The position numbers and the translations under genes were made by a program. A DNA stretch of 30,408 bases from Sperchopsis tessellata (lineage: Eukaryota > Arthropoda > Insecta > Coleoptera > Hydrophilidae): NCBI GenBank assembly GCA_033557685.1, contig JAWQRN010000385.1, positions 1-30,408 on the forward strand, given 5' to 3'. This document shows, piece by piece, positions 9,910 through 19,879 of the stretch (its first letter is position 1; each line of letters begins with the position of its first letter). Below the pieces are notes generated by a model. The model was not told the DNA's origin and searched no databases. It saw only the letters and a program-made list of their open reading frames with translations.

Positions 9910-10090
9910 AATGTGTCAGATGTGTATCTTCTTGGCTTACAGAAAATTGTATTTAAGGTATACATTTGGGCAATTTCTAACATTTTGCTTACGTTACTAT
10001 AAACTGCTCCCTAGCAGACTATTCCATATCTGATAATCGATTCTGATAAGCCAATAAAGATATTTACATACAATATTCCCCAGTTGCTTA
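9910..10090 (-). pseudogene. LINE reverse transcriptase fragment, other half
   Basis: Minus-strand translation gives LSESIIRYGIVC, then a stop where Trp is usual, then GAVYSNVSKMLEIAQ and CKPRRYTSD, reading from about 10060 to 9915. This is the 'YFAL..S.I.YGI..WG......L..LQ...LR.I....R' block that follows the RT domain in CR1/jockey/R1-type LINEs. It ends where the mariner begins. The C-terminal remainder resumes on the far side at 8290-8706. Confidence 0.5.
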
Positions 10091-10094
10091 TATT

Positions 10095-10476
10095 TATAAA
10101 TTATCTATCGAATATTTTTCGTTATTGACAATATATGTTCCCTCTAATTTAATTTTTCACATTTTCATTTTTCTTGGCTATTACAATAAAATATGTCAAA
10201 AAATATGCGATTTTAGTAGGGACATACTTTATATGTGTGATAAACTATTTAATTGTTACGATTGGCCATCATAATTTTCTGTCTGAATCTGTTGAAGTCC
10301 ATTATTTTTTTAACTTAGAGTTTCTGCTATAGCAAATGTATTTAAATAAAAGAACCTTTAAGACAATTTTAGTATGAATACCTATTGAAAATCTTCTATC
10401 AAACTGTGTGTAGAAAATACAAAATTAACAGTTTCAATATGTAAAGATAGTATCTGTAGGCGCATGTGTTTGTACC
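10095..10476. other. AT-rich sequence without recognisable gene
   Basis: Probably part of, or flank to, the old LINE. No motif was recognised. Confidence 0.3.
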
Positions 10477-10859
10477 GATGTTTTTTGGAATAACAACCGA
10501 TTTTGGTCGACCTTCACTGACGGACGCACGACCACGACGAAATTCTGCAAGCAAATTGTAATCAGTTTTTTCTGATGGTGCTTCATTACCAACAGTTGAA
10601 CGAAGCGATTCTATGCATTGTTGTTGGTTAGGCCTTTATTAAAATCGTAAAAATCATCAACGAAGACCTTCACGTGAAAAATTTCCATTTTTCACAAAAT
10701 TGCTTTTTTTAAACACTCACTGTAAATAAACTACTCGGCAAATTGCTAAGCTGCCACTGTTTTCTCAATAACAAATGTCAAATTCTACGAAAATAGTAAT
10801 GACACATCGCGGTAGCGTCACCTACTGGTCGTTTGTACGCACTTACAAGGTAACCCTTG
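10477..10859 (-). mobile_element. Truncated copy of the 8707-9906 mariner (5' part)
   Basis: The segment repeats the 5' third of the neighbouring mariner at high identity, including the ACCGATTTTGGTCGACCTTC stretch and the same inverted-repeat end (ACAAGGTAACCCTTG at 10845-10859) followed by TA. It stops abruptly at 10477, within what corresponds to the helix-turn-helix coding region. A 13-base gap relative to the other copy (missing ACGAAATTCATCA after GACCTTC) and several point differences show independent decay. Only the N-terminal transposase region is represented. Confidence 0.85.
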
Positions 10860-10865
10860 TATTTG

Positions 10866-11340
10866 CCCAGGAACAAAATTCTTATCATGTAATAGTTTTA
10901 AGAAATTTTGAACAAATTGAGGAACTGCACAATCATTAGAGGAAAGCTTCTCTCCACACATTTTAAAAATTTTAAAAAGACGAATTTTTAAATTCCTGCA
11001 CATGAACATGACTATCTTAAAATTAGATACCAGGATTTAATTATCTGTGGAAATCTAGTGCTTTCAGCTGCAAAATTTTATCAGGTAAAACTTTGTGCCT
11101 AACTCTTTCACTCATACAGAGCCTTTTCGGTCCCCGGAATTGCAAATTGGTGATCCTTTTAATCTTTTATATGGATATTATGGATCCTTTGGCTAAATCA
11201 CAAATTTTGTCTTTATTCTTCATGATTCTTGTAATAGTGCTTTTACGAACTTTGAATGTGTCACAAATTATTTTTATTGGTTCATTTTTCTTAATACATT
11301 CTAAAATCTCCAATTTATTTATCAAATGTAAGTTTCTATA
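10866..11340 (-). pseudogene. Tigger/pogo-like transposase N-terminus, decayed
   Basis: The minus-strand reading starts with INKLEILECIKKNEPIKIIC and then DTFKVRKSTITRIMKNKDKI (about 11195-11320). This is the CENP-B-type helix-turn-helix of pogo/Tigger/jerky transposases ('K.EIL..IEKGE....I...F.V.KSTIS.I.KNK.KI'). A VLPDKILQLKALDF segment fits the second CENP-B domain ('P...EKAL.F'). KMCGEKLSSNDCAVPQFVQN with FLKLLHDKNFVPGQIQ (about 10865-10965) matches the linker just before the 'YNADETGL' block that starts the DDE domain. The relic ends there, at the truncated mariner, so the catalytic domain is missing. It contains stops and frameshifts. Confidence 0.6.
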
Positions 11341-11385
11341 TAATTTTAAAATAATTACGATCTTAGGAGAGGCTATTTAAAAGTG

Positions 11386-12444
11386 TCAATGTTGACGTTT
11401 TACTTTGTTTTTTTTTTGTTGTAATTAGTATGAGGTGTATGAAATTAGTTGCCATTAATGTGCGTTGCATTTTATGAAAAGTTGCAATTTATGAAGTTGT
11501 CTTTTGTGAATCTTTACAGTAGCATATTTAAATTTGTCTTTAAAAACTGCATGACGGAAGCATAACTTTAAAATTGATAGAACTGAATAAAAATAAGAGA
11601 AACTTATTTACCCAATACAAATTATAACCACTTCTTCGTAATATTTATGAAACACCACATTGTACTAAATAGTCATAAAAATTCTCTAAAATTGAGCCAC
11701 CATTCAAATTATATAGTTTTTATCTCTGCCGAGATCCACATGTGACGATTTTTTATTATCCTTATAAGTGTGGTAGATACTACAGGTACATGGTTTTTTG
11801 ACAAAAGTGTAAACTAGTGCAGTATTATATCTTCTAGTAGTAGCTGTTTGGCAAAACCTGTGTCTAAAAAAAAACAAATGAAACATAACCTGTTTGTATC
11901 GCCTTAGTAATAACTAATAACCTAAGGTCATCACACTGCTGTTTGGATTCTCGTTGTATTGTTATATGATAGTTTTGTATATTACTTTTAAATTCTATTG
12001 AAGTTATTTTTTAACAAATCTTGCTTAAATAAGATATATAAAAATACAGTTTGTGTTTACTATAATAGGTATACGTCCCGTATAAAAGAGTACATTATAC
12101 AACGTTTTCGAAGACTTAAATCTTTGTCATTGGATGTATACCATATATATTGTAATGTAAATTGAGAAAATACGAACGAATAGCTCAATATATATTGAGA
12201 GAAAATATCGTTATTAACGTTTAGTTACTTTCACACAGTTTTTTTAAACTACTCGCGAGGCCATTTTATACACCACATATATTATTAAACATCAAACAAC
12301 TAATAATATCAATAAAAAATTTATTATAAGTATTAAAAAGTTTATTGAACATAAATATTACCAAACAGAAAATAACATACTCAAAATAATAAATACTCTG
12401 ATATATGTCTATTCATTAATATCACTATTACACAATTTAATATT
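11386..12444. other. AT-rich sequence without recognisable gene
   Basis: No coding segment or repeat could be supported. If the LTR-like end at 12462 belongs to a gypsy-like element, its internal region would extend into this stretch on the minus strand, but I see no gag or pol motif. Confidence 0.3.
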
Positions 12445-12460
12445 GCTTCAATGGTCGCCA
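12445..12460 (-). other. Possible LTR-retrotransposon primer binding site
   Basis: The minus strand reads TGGCGACCATTGAAGC one base after a CTACA end at 12462. TGGCGACC following an ...ACA LTR terminus is the form of primer binding site common in Ty3/gypsy elements of insects. An AATAAA signal lies about 20 bases inside the putative LTR end. No gag or pol was seen downstream, so this is tentative. Confidence 0.4.
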
Positions 12461-12461
12461 G

Positions 12462-12630
12462 TGTAGAATTGTTTTGGCATTTTATTTTCGATTACGTTAA
12501 TTATAGCATATTGTATGCTGTAGACACGGCGTTTCGAAAAATATCACTTCTCATCAGTACAACTACATCCCCTATGCAGTTCAGCCTTCGTACAATATGC
12601 TATTCGGCTTCGTTCGTATGAACTAAGTAT
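12462..12630 (-). mobile_element. LTR-like terminal fragment carrying a hammerhead ribozyme
   Basis: On the minus strand the fragment contains a hammerhead ribozyme (12503-12603), then an AATAAA signal (12481-12486), then the terminus ACA at 12462-12464, then a primer-binding-site-like sequence. This order fits the 3' end of a long terminal repeat. The 5' part is cut off by the 3' end of a LINE at about 12636. A Penelope-like terminal repeat is the alternative, because those commonly carry hammerheads, but the sequence does not resemble the Penelope units elsewhere in this window. Confidence 0.45.
12503..12603 (-). ncRNA. Hammerhead ribozyme, well-formed core
   Basis: Both conserved core strands are perfect: CTGATGA at 12557-12551 and GAAA at 12535-12532. 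Between them stem II (GAAG...TTTC with a terminal G-C closing pair, 12550-12536) gives CUGAUGAG...CGAAAC as in the consensus. After GAAA, ACG-CCG-UGU forms a minimal 3-bp stem III with one G-U, followed by cleavage-site C at 12523. Stem I pairs GTTGTA (12563-12558) with TACAGC (12522-12517). After an internal loop it continues with a perfect 13-bp helix (ATAGCATATTGTA at 12603-12591 with TACAATATGCTAT at 12515-12503). The ribozyme would self-cleave between 12523 and 12522. Retroelement hammerheads of this small-stem-III type process element RNA. Activity is inferred, not shown. Confidence 0.7.
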
Positions 12631-12635
12631 CTGAT

Positions 12636-13320
12636 GTAAGTAAGTAAGTAATAGTAAATTTATTTTCAACAAATTGAACACACTACATTAATAATGTTAT
12701 GTACATATAATTTCATAAAATAAGCGACAATAGGATGTTTTACTAAACAAATAAATAAATATAAGAAATAATAATATTGACAACATCTCTTAAACACTAG
12801 CAAAGTACTCATTGACGGAGTAAGGCTCAGCCTGCCTTAGACATTGGTGTAATTTATTTTTAAAGGTTCTTAAATCATTCTCCTGCTTCAGTGAATTTGG
12901 AAGCATATTGAAAAGTTGTATGCAGCCATACCGCGGACCTCCTTCCATCAACGGTAGTCTATGATTTGGAATGGCATAATCTTGCCTGTTTCTTGTATTA
13001 TAACCATGTTCAATTATATTGTGTATTCTTTAAATTTGAAATTAAATCATATACACTTGTAAATATAAAATACTGGTACAGTAAGGTAATCGTTCTCCTT
13101 AAACACCCCCCCTACTCTACTGCAAAAGTTCATGCCTTTCATAATTCGTACAATTCTTTTTTGAATAATAAATTTCCTTTGCAAATGTGTACTGGATCCC
13201 CAGAAAAGTATACCCTATTTAACCAATGAACAAAAATTTGAAAAATAGATCATCTCCACTGCTCCATAGTCTATAAGAGTATGCAGGAGACGCACTGTGT
13301 AACATACAGAGTTTAACTTT
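12636..13320 (-). pseudogene. LINE (non-LTR retrotransposon) 3' end
   Basis: The minus-strand reading from about 13220 gives FWGSSTHLQRKFIIQKRIVR, then IMKGMNFCSRVGGVFKENDY, then LTVPVFYIYKCI to a stop near 13045. After a frameshift it continues HNIIEHGYNTRNRQDYAIPN, then RLPLMEGGPRYGCIQLFNML and LRTFKNKLHQCLRQAEPYSV to the stop at 12790-12792. This is the complete C-terminal region of a CR1/jockey-like reverse transcriptase ('I.FWG.S....I...QK..IR.I'...'YNTR...'...'LFN.LP'). An AATAAA at 12659-12664 and a (TTAC)n tail at 12636-12652 mark the 3' terminus. The 5' end near 13290-13330 is truncated and carries a 12-bp inverted repeat. It is 5' truncated and frame-broken. Confidence 0.8.
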
Positions 13321-13332
13321 TTACACAGTGCG
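13291..13332. repeat. Perfect 12-bp inverted repeat at LINE 5' junction
   Basis: CGCACTGTGTAA (13291-13302) and TTACACAGTGCG (13321-13332) pair around an 18-base loop. GAGTATG also occurs on both sides. The position at the 5' truncation point of the LINE suggests a small rearrangement made during insertion. Confidence 0.6.
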
Positions 13333-13455
13333 AGTATGTGTATCGACCAATCCAATGTTTCGTGGATTTGCAATCCTTAAAATTTTCTCACATTTACTCA
13401 TGATAGTTGAATGTTTGCAATAGGTAATTGTCTTGGTGGATTTAAAGCTGATATA

Positions 13456-13562
13456 TTATTAAATGTAATAGACGTCGGCACTTGTCAGCGCCTCTACACG
13501 GTTTCCACACGGAAACAACATTCATACAGATACTAACCGTGGAAGTCTATTACATTTAATAA
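13456..13562 (+). mobile_element. Penelope-like terminal unit with inverted flanks
   Basis: A unit in plus orientation runs GTCGGCACTTGTCAGCGCCT (from 13474) to CCGTGGAAGTCTATTACATT and onward (13562). Its last 18 bases, GTCTATTACATTTAATAA (13545-13562), occur inverted just before it (13456-13473). The unit matches the minus-strand terminal repeat at 29476-29561, which lies at the end of a clear Penelope-like coding relic. It again begins at GTCGGC, the hammerhead cleavage context. No coding sequence accompanies it. Confidence 0.6.
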
Positions 13563-16500
13563 CGGATTATTCTTTAACAAAAGTTAGGTAAAACTAAATG
13601 TTATGTTCTCTTATTAACCAATATGTAGTAAACCTTTAAAACATTTTTGTAATTGATAATTTTGTTTTGTCACGGACAATACATTTGCAGTAAACATTTT
13701 TTTCTGGTCCCATAAATTTCCTGTACAACTTGAAATTTCGACGCACACTGTTCCTGGAATAGGACTCTTTAATATGCACATGACCGCCACACGGAATCTG
13801 CGAAGGTCGCAAGATTAAATTGTTCTTACGAAATAGAAAAATTGTCTTAAACGTTTTTCTGATATGTTTAAAAAATTAAAAACAAAAGATTTTTATTATT
13901 TTCTAAAAGTAATCTAAATACTTTTCCTGACCTAGGTTCACTAGGTAATCACTAAATGTTATAACTATTTTATCGTTTAGATATGAAGTTGATGAAATGA
14001 GGATGGCAAACACGTGCTGCCTATGATTTTTTTTTAAACTCAACAAATATGTAGTTAAAAAAAACTTTGTAATTCGATTTCATTTAATGCAACTTTTATA
14101 TTTTAATATTGCGGTCTCAAAGTTGCAAGTTAAAAGAATAGCTTCCTTCTCCTAAATTATACTATAAAAATACGTCAGAAACCTTTCATGCCTCGCCCTT
14201 GTTACGGCTCTGTCTATGTAGGTATATAATAAACTTGCGTGGATATATTCAAATAAAGCTTTAGCTTGTGAAATGTTTTATAAAATAATCATTATTACAT
14301 ATATACATAAATACAAGTACAAATTTAACAGTTTGACAAAGGCGTGCGTATCATACATAAATATTGACTTCGTAGAACGCTGAAACGTCAAGACTAATAT
14401 TAATGTTTACGTTTTTTAATCACCGAAGTCTATTATTTAAAAACAGAATGCATAAACAAAGATGATTAAAAGTATTGGTATTTTTATTATTTGACCGACA
14501 AAAGTCTAGGTACCTATAAATTAGATGAACTAAACTAAATATACAGTAAAATCCCTTTGACATTATGACCTAAAATCGACACACACATACAAGCATAAGT
14601 AATTAAATTATTAAAACAGGAAATCATGCCCATCTTGATTTTACAGAAAATATTTATAAACAAATACCAAAGTTAAATATTCCCATTTGTTATTATAAAC
14701 AATAGTGTTGTGAAAGGCAAGAGAGTGAACATTGATTGATTTTGTGTTAAAGACGTAAAATCTCGGTAGGCTATGAGATGTGTGATCAAAATTATGTGGC
14801 ATAGGTTACCTGTTTACTGTAGAAACCAGGAAATGTAATCATTTTCCACTATTAACGCCCATTTCACTAAACTGACAACTGACACTACACCTTCTTTCAA
14901 CACAAACACAAATTTGCAGTACTGGGTTTCATCTTTGTAAATCCTAATTTCACATAAAAGTACCTCACGTAGTCCAACAAATCGTATGCAGTGAAATGGA
15001 AGATGCGCACGAGGCGTTGTCGAAGAGAGCTAGGTAGAGTGAAGGGATTTTTGCTGTATGTTGCTGTTGACGACGAAGCGCTCAGAAAACACATAGTGCC
15101 ACTCTTGGAACTTGGTACTTAATACATTTTTACTACTAGAGCCTTATATTTGTTCATTTTAACGTAAACAAAATTCGAACTCGTCGTTTAATTTACGTTT
15201 TCAAGCAACTAATTGAGCGCACTCCTTGATATACGATATCAATCTTTCGAAGCGATAAGGCAACTTTATTACTATTTCTCAGATTCTTACCGGTGATTTA
15301 GTTCAACATTTGCTTACTATATTATTTTTTGTTTCATGGTAAACATAAATTTTGTTATAACATATTAGATATACTGGAGTATATGCAACCCAAATTACTT
15401 CCGTACATAGAAAAGAGCAGATTTCCATAAAAGTTTCCCATAAATTAATTTTAATATTTTGTATAGCCCAGTTCATTACAACATTTGTAAAGAGTTTTGT
15501 TTTATTAAAAATGCGAGCTAAACTTATAAATCTAATATATTTTACACAGCAAATTGAAACAATGTGTTCATGATAATTATTTTTATTATAGTAGTATTGT
15601 ATATAGTTAACACTTACGTCATAATGAGCATGACTAACAGTTTCTGGACGAAGTTATTTTGAGTATGACATGAATATAATTTTTTTAATATTAATTTTAC
15701 ATTTTGCAACACAATATGTATTAACAAAAATTATATTAATTGGGACCAAAAGGCCCACATTAGCCCATCCAAAACATTAAGAAGTGTTTAACAGCTGTTC
15801 CTCCTCCTGAGCTTAAGGTATAAAAAATAAACTAAAAACAAAAGTAGTTCAATAAACTTTACAAATCACTCTTACAAACAGCCGAATATCTTGGATAGTT
15901 CTTTTTATTTTTACCCAAACAGCTGCATATTTATGAAATAAAAAGAAATAATTCTATATTCAAGTCTACTGTAATGAAATTTTGTGTCAATTATAAAAGT
16001 AAAATTTACAAAATTGTTTGAAATGTAACAATTGCTCACCATTCACCTACTTGAAATAACACTTTCATTCGAAACAATTGTAATACATTACTCTATGGAA
16101 CGACTGCAAAAATTGTCACGTATTCAGATCATAAATCTTTTAAACAACATTTTATGGAAAACAATGGCCATGCCTCCTGACAAACACCAAGGAACAGCTT
16201 AAATTACTTCTTTTTATATCTTTTCAAAAAACCTACAATTGAGTCATTCCATTCAAGCAGCAGCTTTCAAATGAAGTATTTCTAAACTTAATGTATTATC
16301 GAAGGCCTTTGGTTTGGCCATCTTCTGAGAATTTCTAATATGAATACTAAAGCCTATACCTCATTGGCTAGTCTTCATGCAAATGTTTCTAAATGATGGA
16401 GCATTTTTTGCAAAACTGGACAATGATAGGATCATGTCCAGCAAAATTTAATTGAACCGTTTTATAATAACACAGGCCGACATGATTTTTGTAACATTAT

Positions 16501-16790
16501 TGAAAATGCTCTTTTTGTGTTTCATTTAGGTAGTTATTAAAACACCTTTTCACAGAAATGGCCAAGCAAGTGCCATTTTCGAGTACCTGTTTGTCCCTTG
16601 TATCATGGGATTATTGGAATTATTTGTACCTAGCTTTAGACAAAGTAGGAAGAATTACCACGAGAGGTAGTGGAGGTATTTCCAACGTATTCTACGAACC
16701 TTTTAGGGCACTTTTATGTTTCTCTTAAGTTTCGATTGTTTCTGTCTCGTGTACAGTACAGTCAAGTGTTTTTGTCGTATTTTATATAAA
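13563..16790. other. Long AT-rich stretch, no gene recognised
   Basis: No family could be recognised here. A GC-richer island at about 14880-15110 holds a 65-codon minus-strand open frame (14897-15094) opening MCFLSASSSTATYSKNPFTL. It matches nothing I know and could be a 5' exon or an unrecognised repeat. Sequence near 16070-16680 has longer broken frames on both strands, suggesting an old coding insertion that I cannot name. Confidence 0.3.
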
Positions 16791-17515
16791 ATGCCAAATT
16801 CTAGTTGTCGACGTTGCAAAAATCCAGCGGATAAGTTTTGTTATATATGTGTACGATTTATTTTAAAGTCACAGGGTAGATCTATATCAGAGGAAGTCAA
16901 AAAAGCCTATATTTTATATTTTAAGTGCCAAATTGTTTGTTGTGTGAGTTGTCATGAAAATTTAATGCAGTGGATGCATTCTATGCCGTTTGCTGTTCCC
17001 ATGGTGTGGAGAGAACATACTGACCATGTAAGTAATTGCTACTTCTGTATCACTAAAACAGAAGGGTATTAAAAAAAGCAAAGGAACAAAATTGAGTATC
17101 CAAATTTGCCTTCTGCACTAAGGCCAGTTCCTTATAGCTAGGAATTACCGGTGCTGATTGTGCCATTAAACTTGCACAACGTTATGTTGGCGGTGATTCT
17201 AAGTCTTCATCAGGATCTGATGCACAACTTCCTGAGAACACCAGTAGTAAACCTCACTTAATAACTCAGAATGAATTAAATGGTTTGATATGTGACCTGG
17301 GTTTGTCAAAACAAAAATCTGAACTTCTTTACTGAAAACGGAATGACATTTTCAAGTTATTATAAAATGGAAGGATCGCTGTGTCTATTATGATTATATT
17401 GGTGGTTTAATGAATGAGCTTAATATGGAACATGTACCTTCTGAGTGGTGTATTTTCGTAGATTCGTCAAAATACAGCCTAAAAGCAGTCTTGCTTCATA
17501 ATGGGAACAAATTTT
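16791..17515 (+). pseudogene. Broken copy of a repeated arthropod protein family
   Basis: From the ATG at 16791 the frame opens MPNSSCRRCKNPADKFCYIC and continues through VKKAYILYFKCQIVCCVSCH and SMPFAVPMVWREHTDHVSNC to a stop at 17070-17072. Later frames give EYPNLPSALRPVPY (near 17095-17140), LITQNELNGLICDLGLSKQK (near 17258-17320) and NMEHVPSEWCIFVDSSKYSL with KAVLLHNG (near 17420-17510). These blocks, in this order, belong to an uncharacterised protein family that I recall as multi-copy in aphids and other arthropods, with paired Cys motifs at the N-terminus that look zinc-binding. About 10 residues after the LYF.C block ('GDQDKSWAPH' in relatives) are deleted, and several frameshifts and stops interrupt the rest. 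The C-terminal half of the family is absent. Function is unknown; copy number suggests a transposon origin. Confidence 0.6.
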
Positions 17516-18144
17516 TTTTTTGTCAGAGCACACTTTTTGAAATATAATTTTTAACGCGATCATTAATGAAGATTTTATAAAAATACAACATTATGTAAAT
17601 AAAAATTAAATTTTAGAATTTGCTTTCGCCCATGAAAAAGTATGTATACTACAAAAATATCAAAAATTAAATTTCTGGAACAGAAGGCGAGTCATTTATC
17701 AACCTATAAATTTGACCAATAAACTACTTAAGTACTCAATTTTGCTTCTATTTAACGAAGTTCTTAACGTCTAAGCACTACCGCTACTTTTTTCATTTCA
17801 TTATTATAGCTGTTTTTGACAGATTCAAAAATCATCAAAACAAATGTCAGGAAGAAATAATCTTATAATTCTATAGACGGTAGACTTTACTGATCCTGAT
17901 GTCCAACAATTGCTTGTATATCATACCTATGTATTAACTCTAATTTCTATTTACTCTTCTCTATTTCTTCTTTGATGTAATATCACTCTAAACTTGTCCT
18001 CTTTTTGGAACATACAAGTCACTATTCACGTACTTAGTCAAGTACCAGTATTTTTAATTTGTAGTCATTTGTGTAAAAAAACAATTTGCTATTATTTTTA
18101 GCATGGATGTAAATCATAAGGATATGTTCTTCATTTTAATGTAT
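17516..18144. other. AT-rich sequence without recognisable gene
   Basis: Follows the broken protein family copy. No further block of that family and no other feature was recognised. Confidence 0.3.
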
Positions 18145-18182
18145 AATTATTTTTAATTATGACTTCCGTGGCCACTATTACC
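18145..18182 (+). repeat. Short repeat resembling a Penelope-type terminus
   Basis: The stretch TTTTAATTATGACTTCCGTG followed by GCCACTATTA closely matches 25781-25815 and resembles the TAGACTTCCACGGCC ends of the Penelope units at 4359 and 7552. It may be a terminal fragment of a related element. It is short, so chance cannot be excluded. Confidence 0.35.
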
Positions 18183-19879
18183 TTGCAAAAGTTGCTGAAC
18201 GTCAAAATGAAATACTACTGCTATAAAAACGTGCTCGAAAATAAAGATGTTAATTTTCTACTATAATTAATTTTATTTTTGACATAAAATAATCTTATCG
18301 CTAATTTTCTATTATTTTACAACAAAAAAATATAACATATATAAAATGCATTACTTTACATTTTAATTAGCGTGCAATATATTTTATTTAATATACAGTG
18401 ATCTGAAAAAATGAAAACAAACCAGACATTTTGTTTATTAATTTTGAATGTTTCAATGAAATCGTAATCATTTCATAAAATTATATCCATACACATTTGT
18501 AGCTAATATTTTTGAAACAACTAAAAGTAAGCCAAAGGATTCAGCCTACAAAAATTAATATGAAATAACACAAGTTTGCTTCCGTTTAACAAACTTTGCA
18601 GATCTTACAATTTCCAAGATCTCCATTTGGCCCCTCAAAATATTGTATCACCTGCATAAAACTAAAAAAAAAAACCATTTATTGAGCAAAATTTATAGGT
18701 ATTGTTGACTAATTATGCATCAAGCATGTCTATTACGATATTATGCAATCAATTAGAGTTGTACCTATAGTTCAATTGTTTTATATATATACTCAAAAAT
18801 TTCATATATAGCAGATATCCAAGATAATATATGACGCCCACACATAAAAAAGAATTTTATTTAAATCATGGCGTACATATAAGCTTATCACATTAATGTT
18901 TTAAAATAAAAGGAAGTGTAATAGCTTTTTTTTTAAGAATGTAAAATGTATTAGATTAAAATCAGTATCTAAAGCTAAAAGATTCTTTCCAGAATAATTT
19001 GATGTAAGTATTTGTTTCGAATAGATTTAAAGTTACATATGTTGCTGAAACCAGTTATTAGTGAATATCATCAGCATATTGACGGTAAATCGTGTGTATA
19101 AAGAAAATGAAAGTTATGTACTTAGTATTGGCACTTACGGAGTTTCTGGTTTAGAAAACATTTACTAAGCTCCAGCTCTTTCTCTCTTAGTTTCAAACTC
19201 TTAATATTATTTGGTTGCAAGTAGCATATAAGCTGATATCATTAGGCAATGGAACGGCAAGTTGTACCTCATAATTTGAGACTCTCCAGTCACAAGATTC
19301 TAAAATGTGAGCAGCTATTTTAAGCCGAAAAAATATAATAAAGTTTGAACAAATTATGATACCACAGGTTTGGATTCAATTAGTATCGGTAATGGGTAAA
19401 GTAGGTAGGATTTGTGTGCATTATACTCATATGGGTACTTAGGACATCATACGTTTTTACCAATATATAATGGTATGAAAAGGTTCTAACTACTAAACAC
19501 TTTTTCTATTCTGGACGCACATGGCAAAATTATTTAAAATATCTTTAATTGCAGTAGCAAATTTTTACTACCCAGCAAAAAAGTTGTGAAATTGGCAAAT
19601 CTAGGTCATAGCTGTTTGTGGCAGATGTTGTGTTTACCCTTGGGCAGACCATGAAGGTAGGTGGTTATTGGCAAGTAATGGAATAGAAACATTGTAAAAG
19701 ACGACAATTCCAAATCCTGGGAATTATGTTTTTATTGTTTCCCCCTGGATCATCAAATATTTATGAAGAAATTTTTAAGGCCATTTAATATTTCTGTATT
19801 GCTTTTTAAGTTGTTTAATAAAAATGCAGCTATCTATTTATTACTTTGACACTAGTAAGGGTGAGTCTTAATTTAGCAA
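18183..19879. other. AT-rich sequence without recognisable gene
   Basis: No gene recognised. The part from about 19500 may already belong to the LINE relic that starts clearly near 19880, since fragments such as LGQTMKVGGYW can be read, but this is not enough to annotate. Confidence 0.3.

Noticed and set aside
14343..14395. GAAACGTC near 14380 as another hammerhead core
   Set aside because: There is no CTGATGA-like strand at a proper distance, no stem II, and no Penelope terminal unit after it.
19050..19090. CTGATGA on the minus strand near 19066 as a hammerhead
   Set aside because: The expected GAAA after stem II is absent; the sequence that follows reads TTTC and no stem forms.
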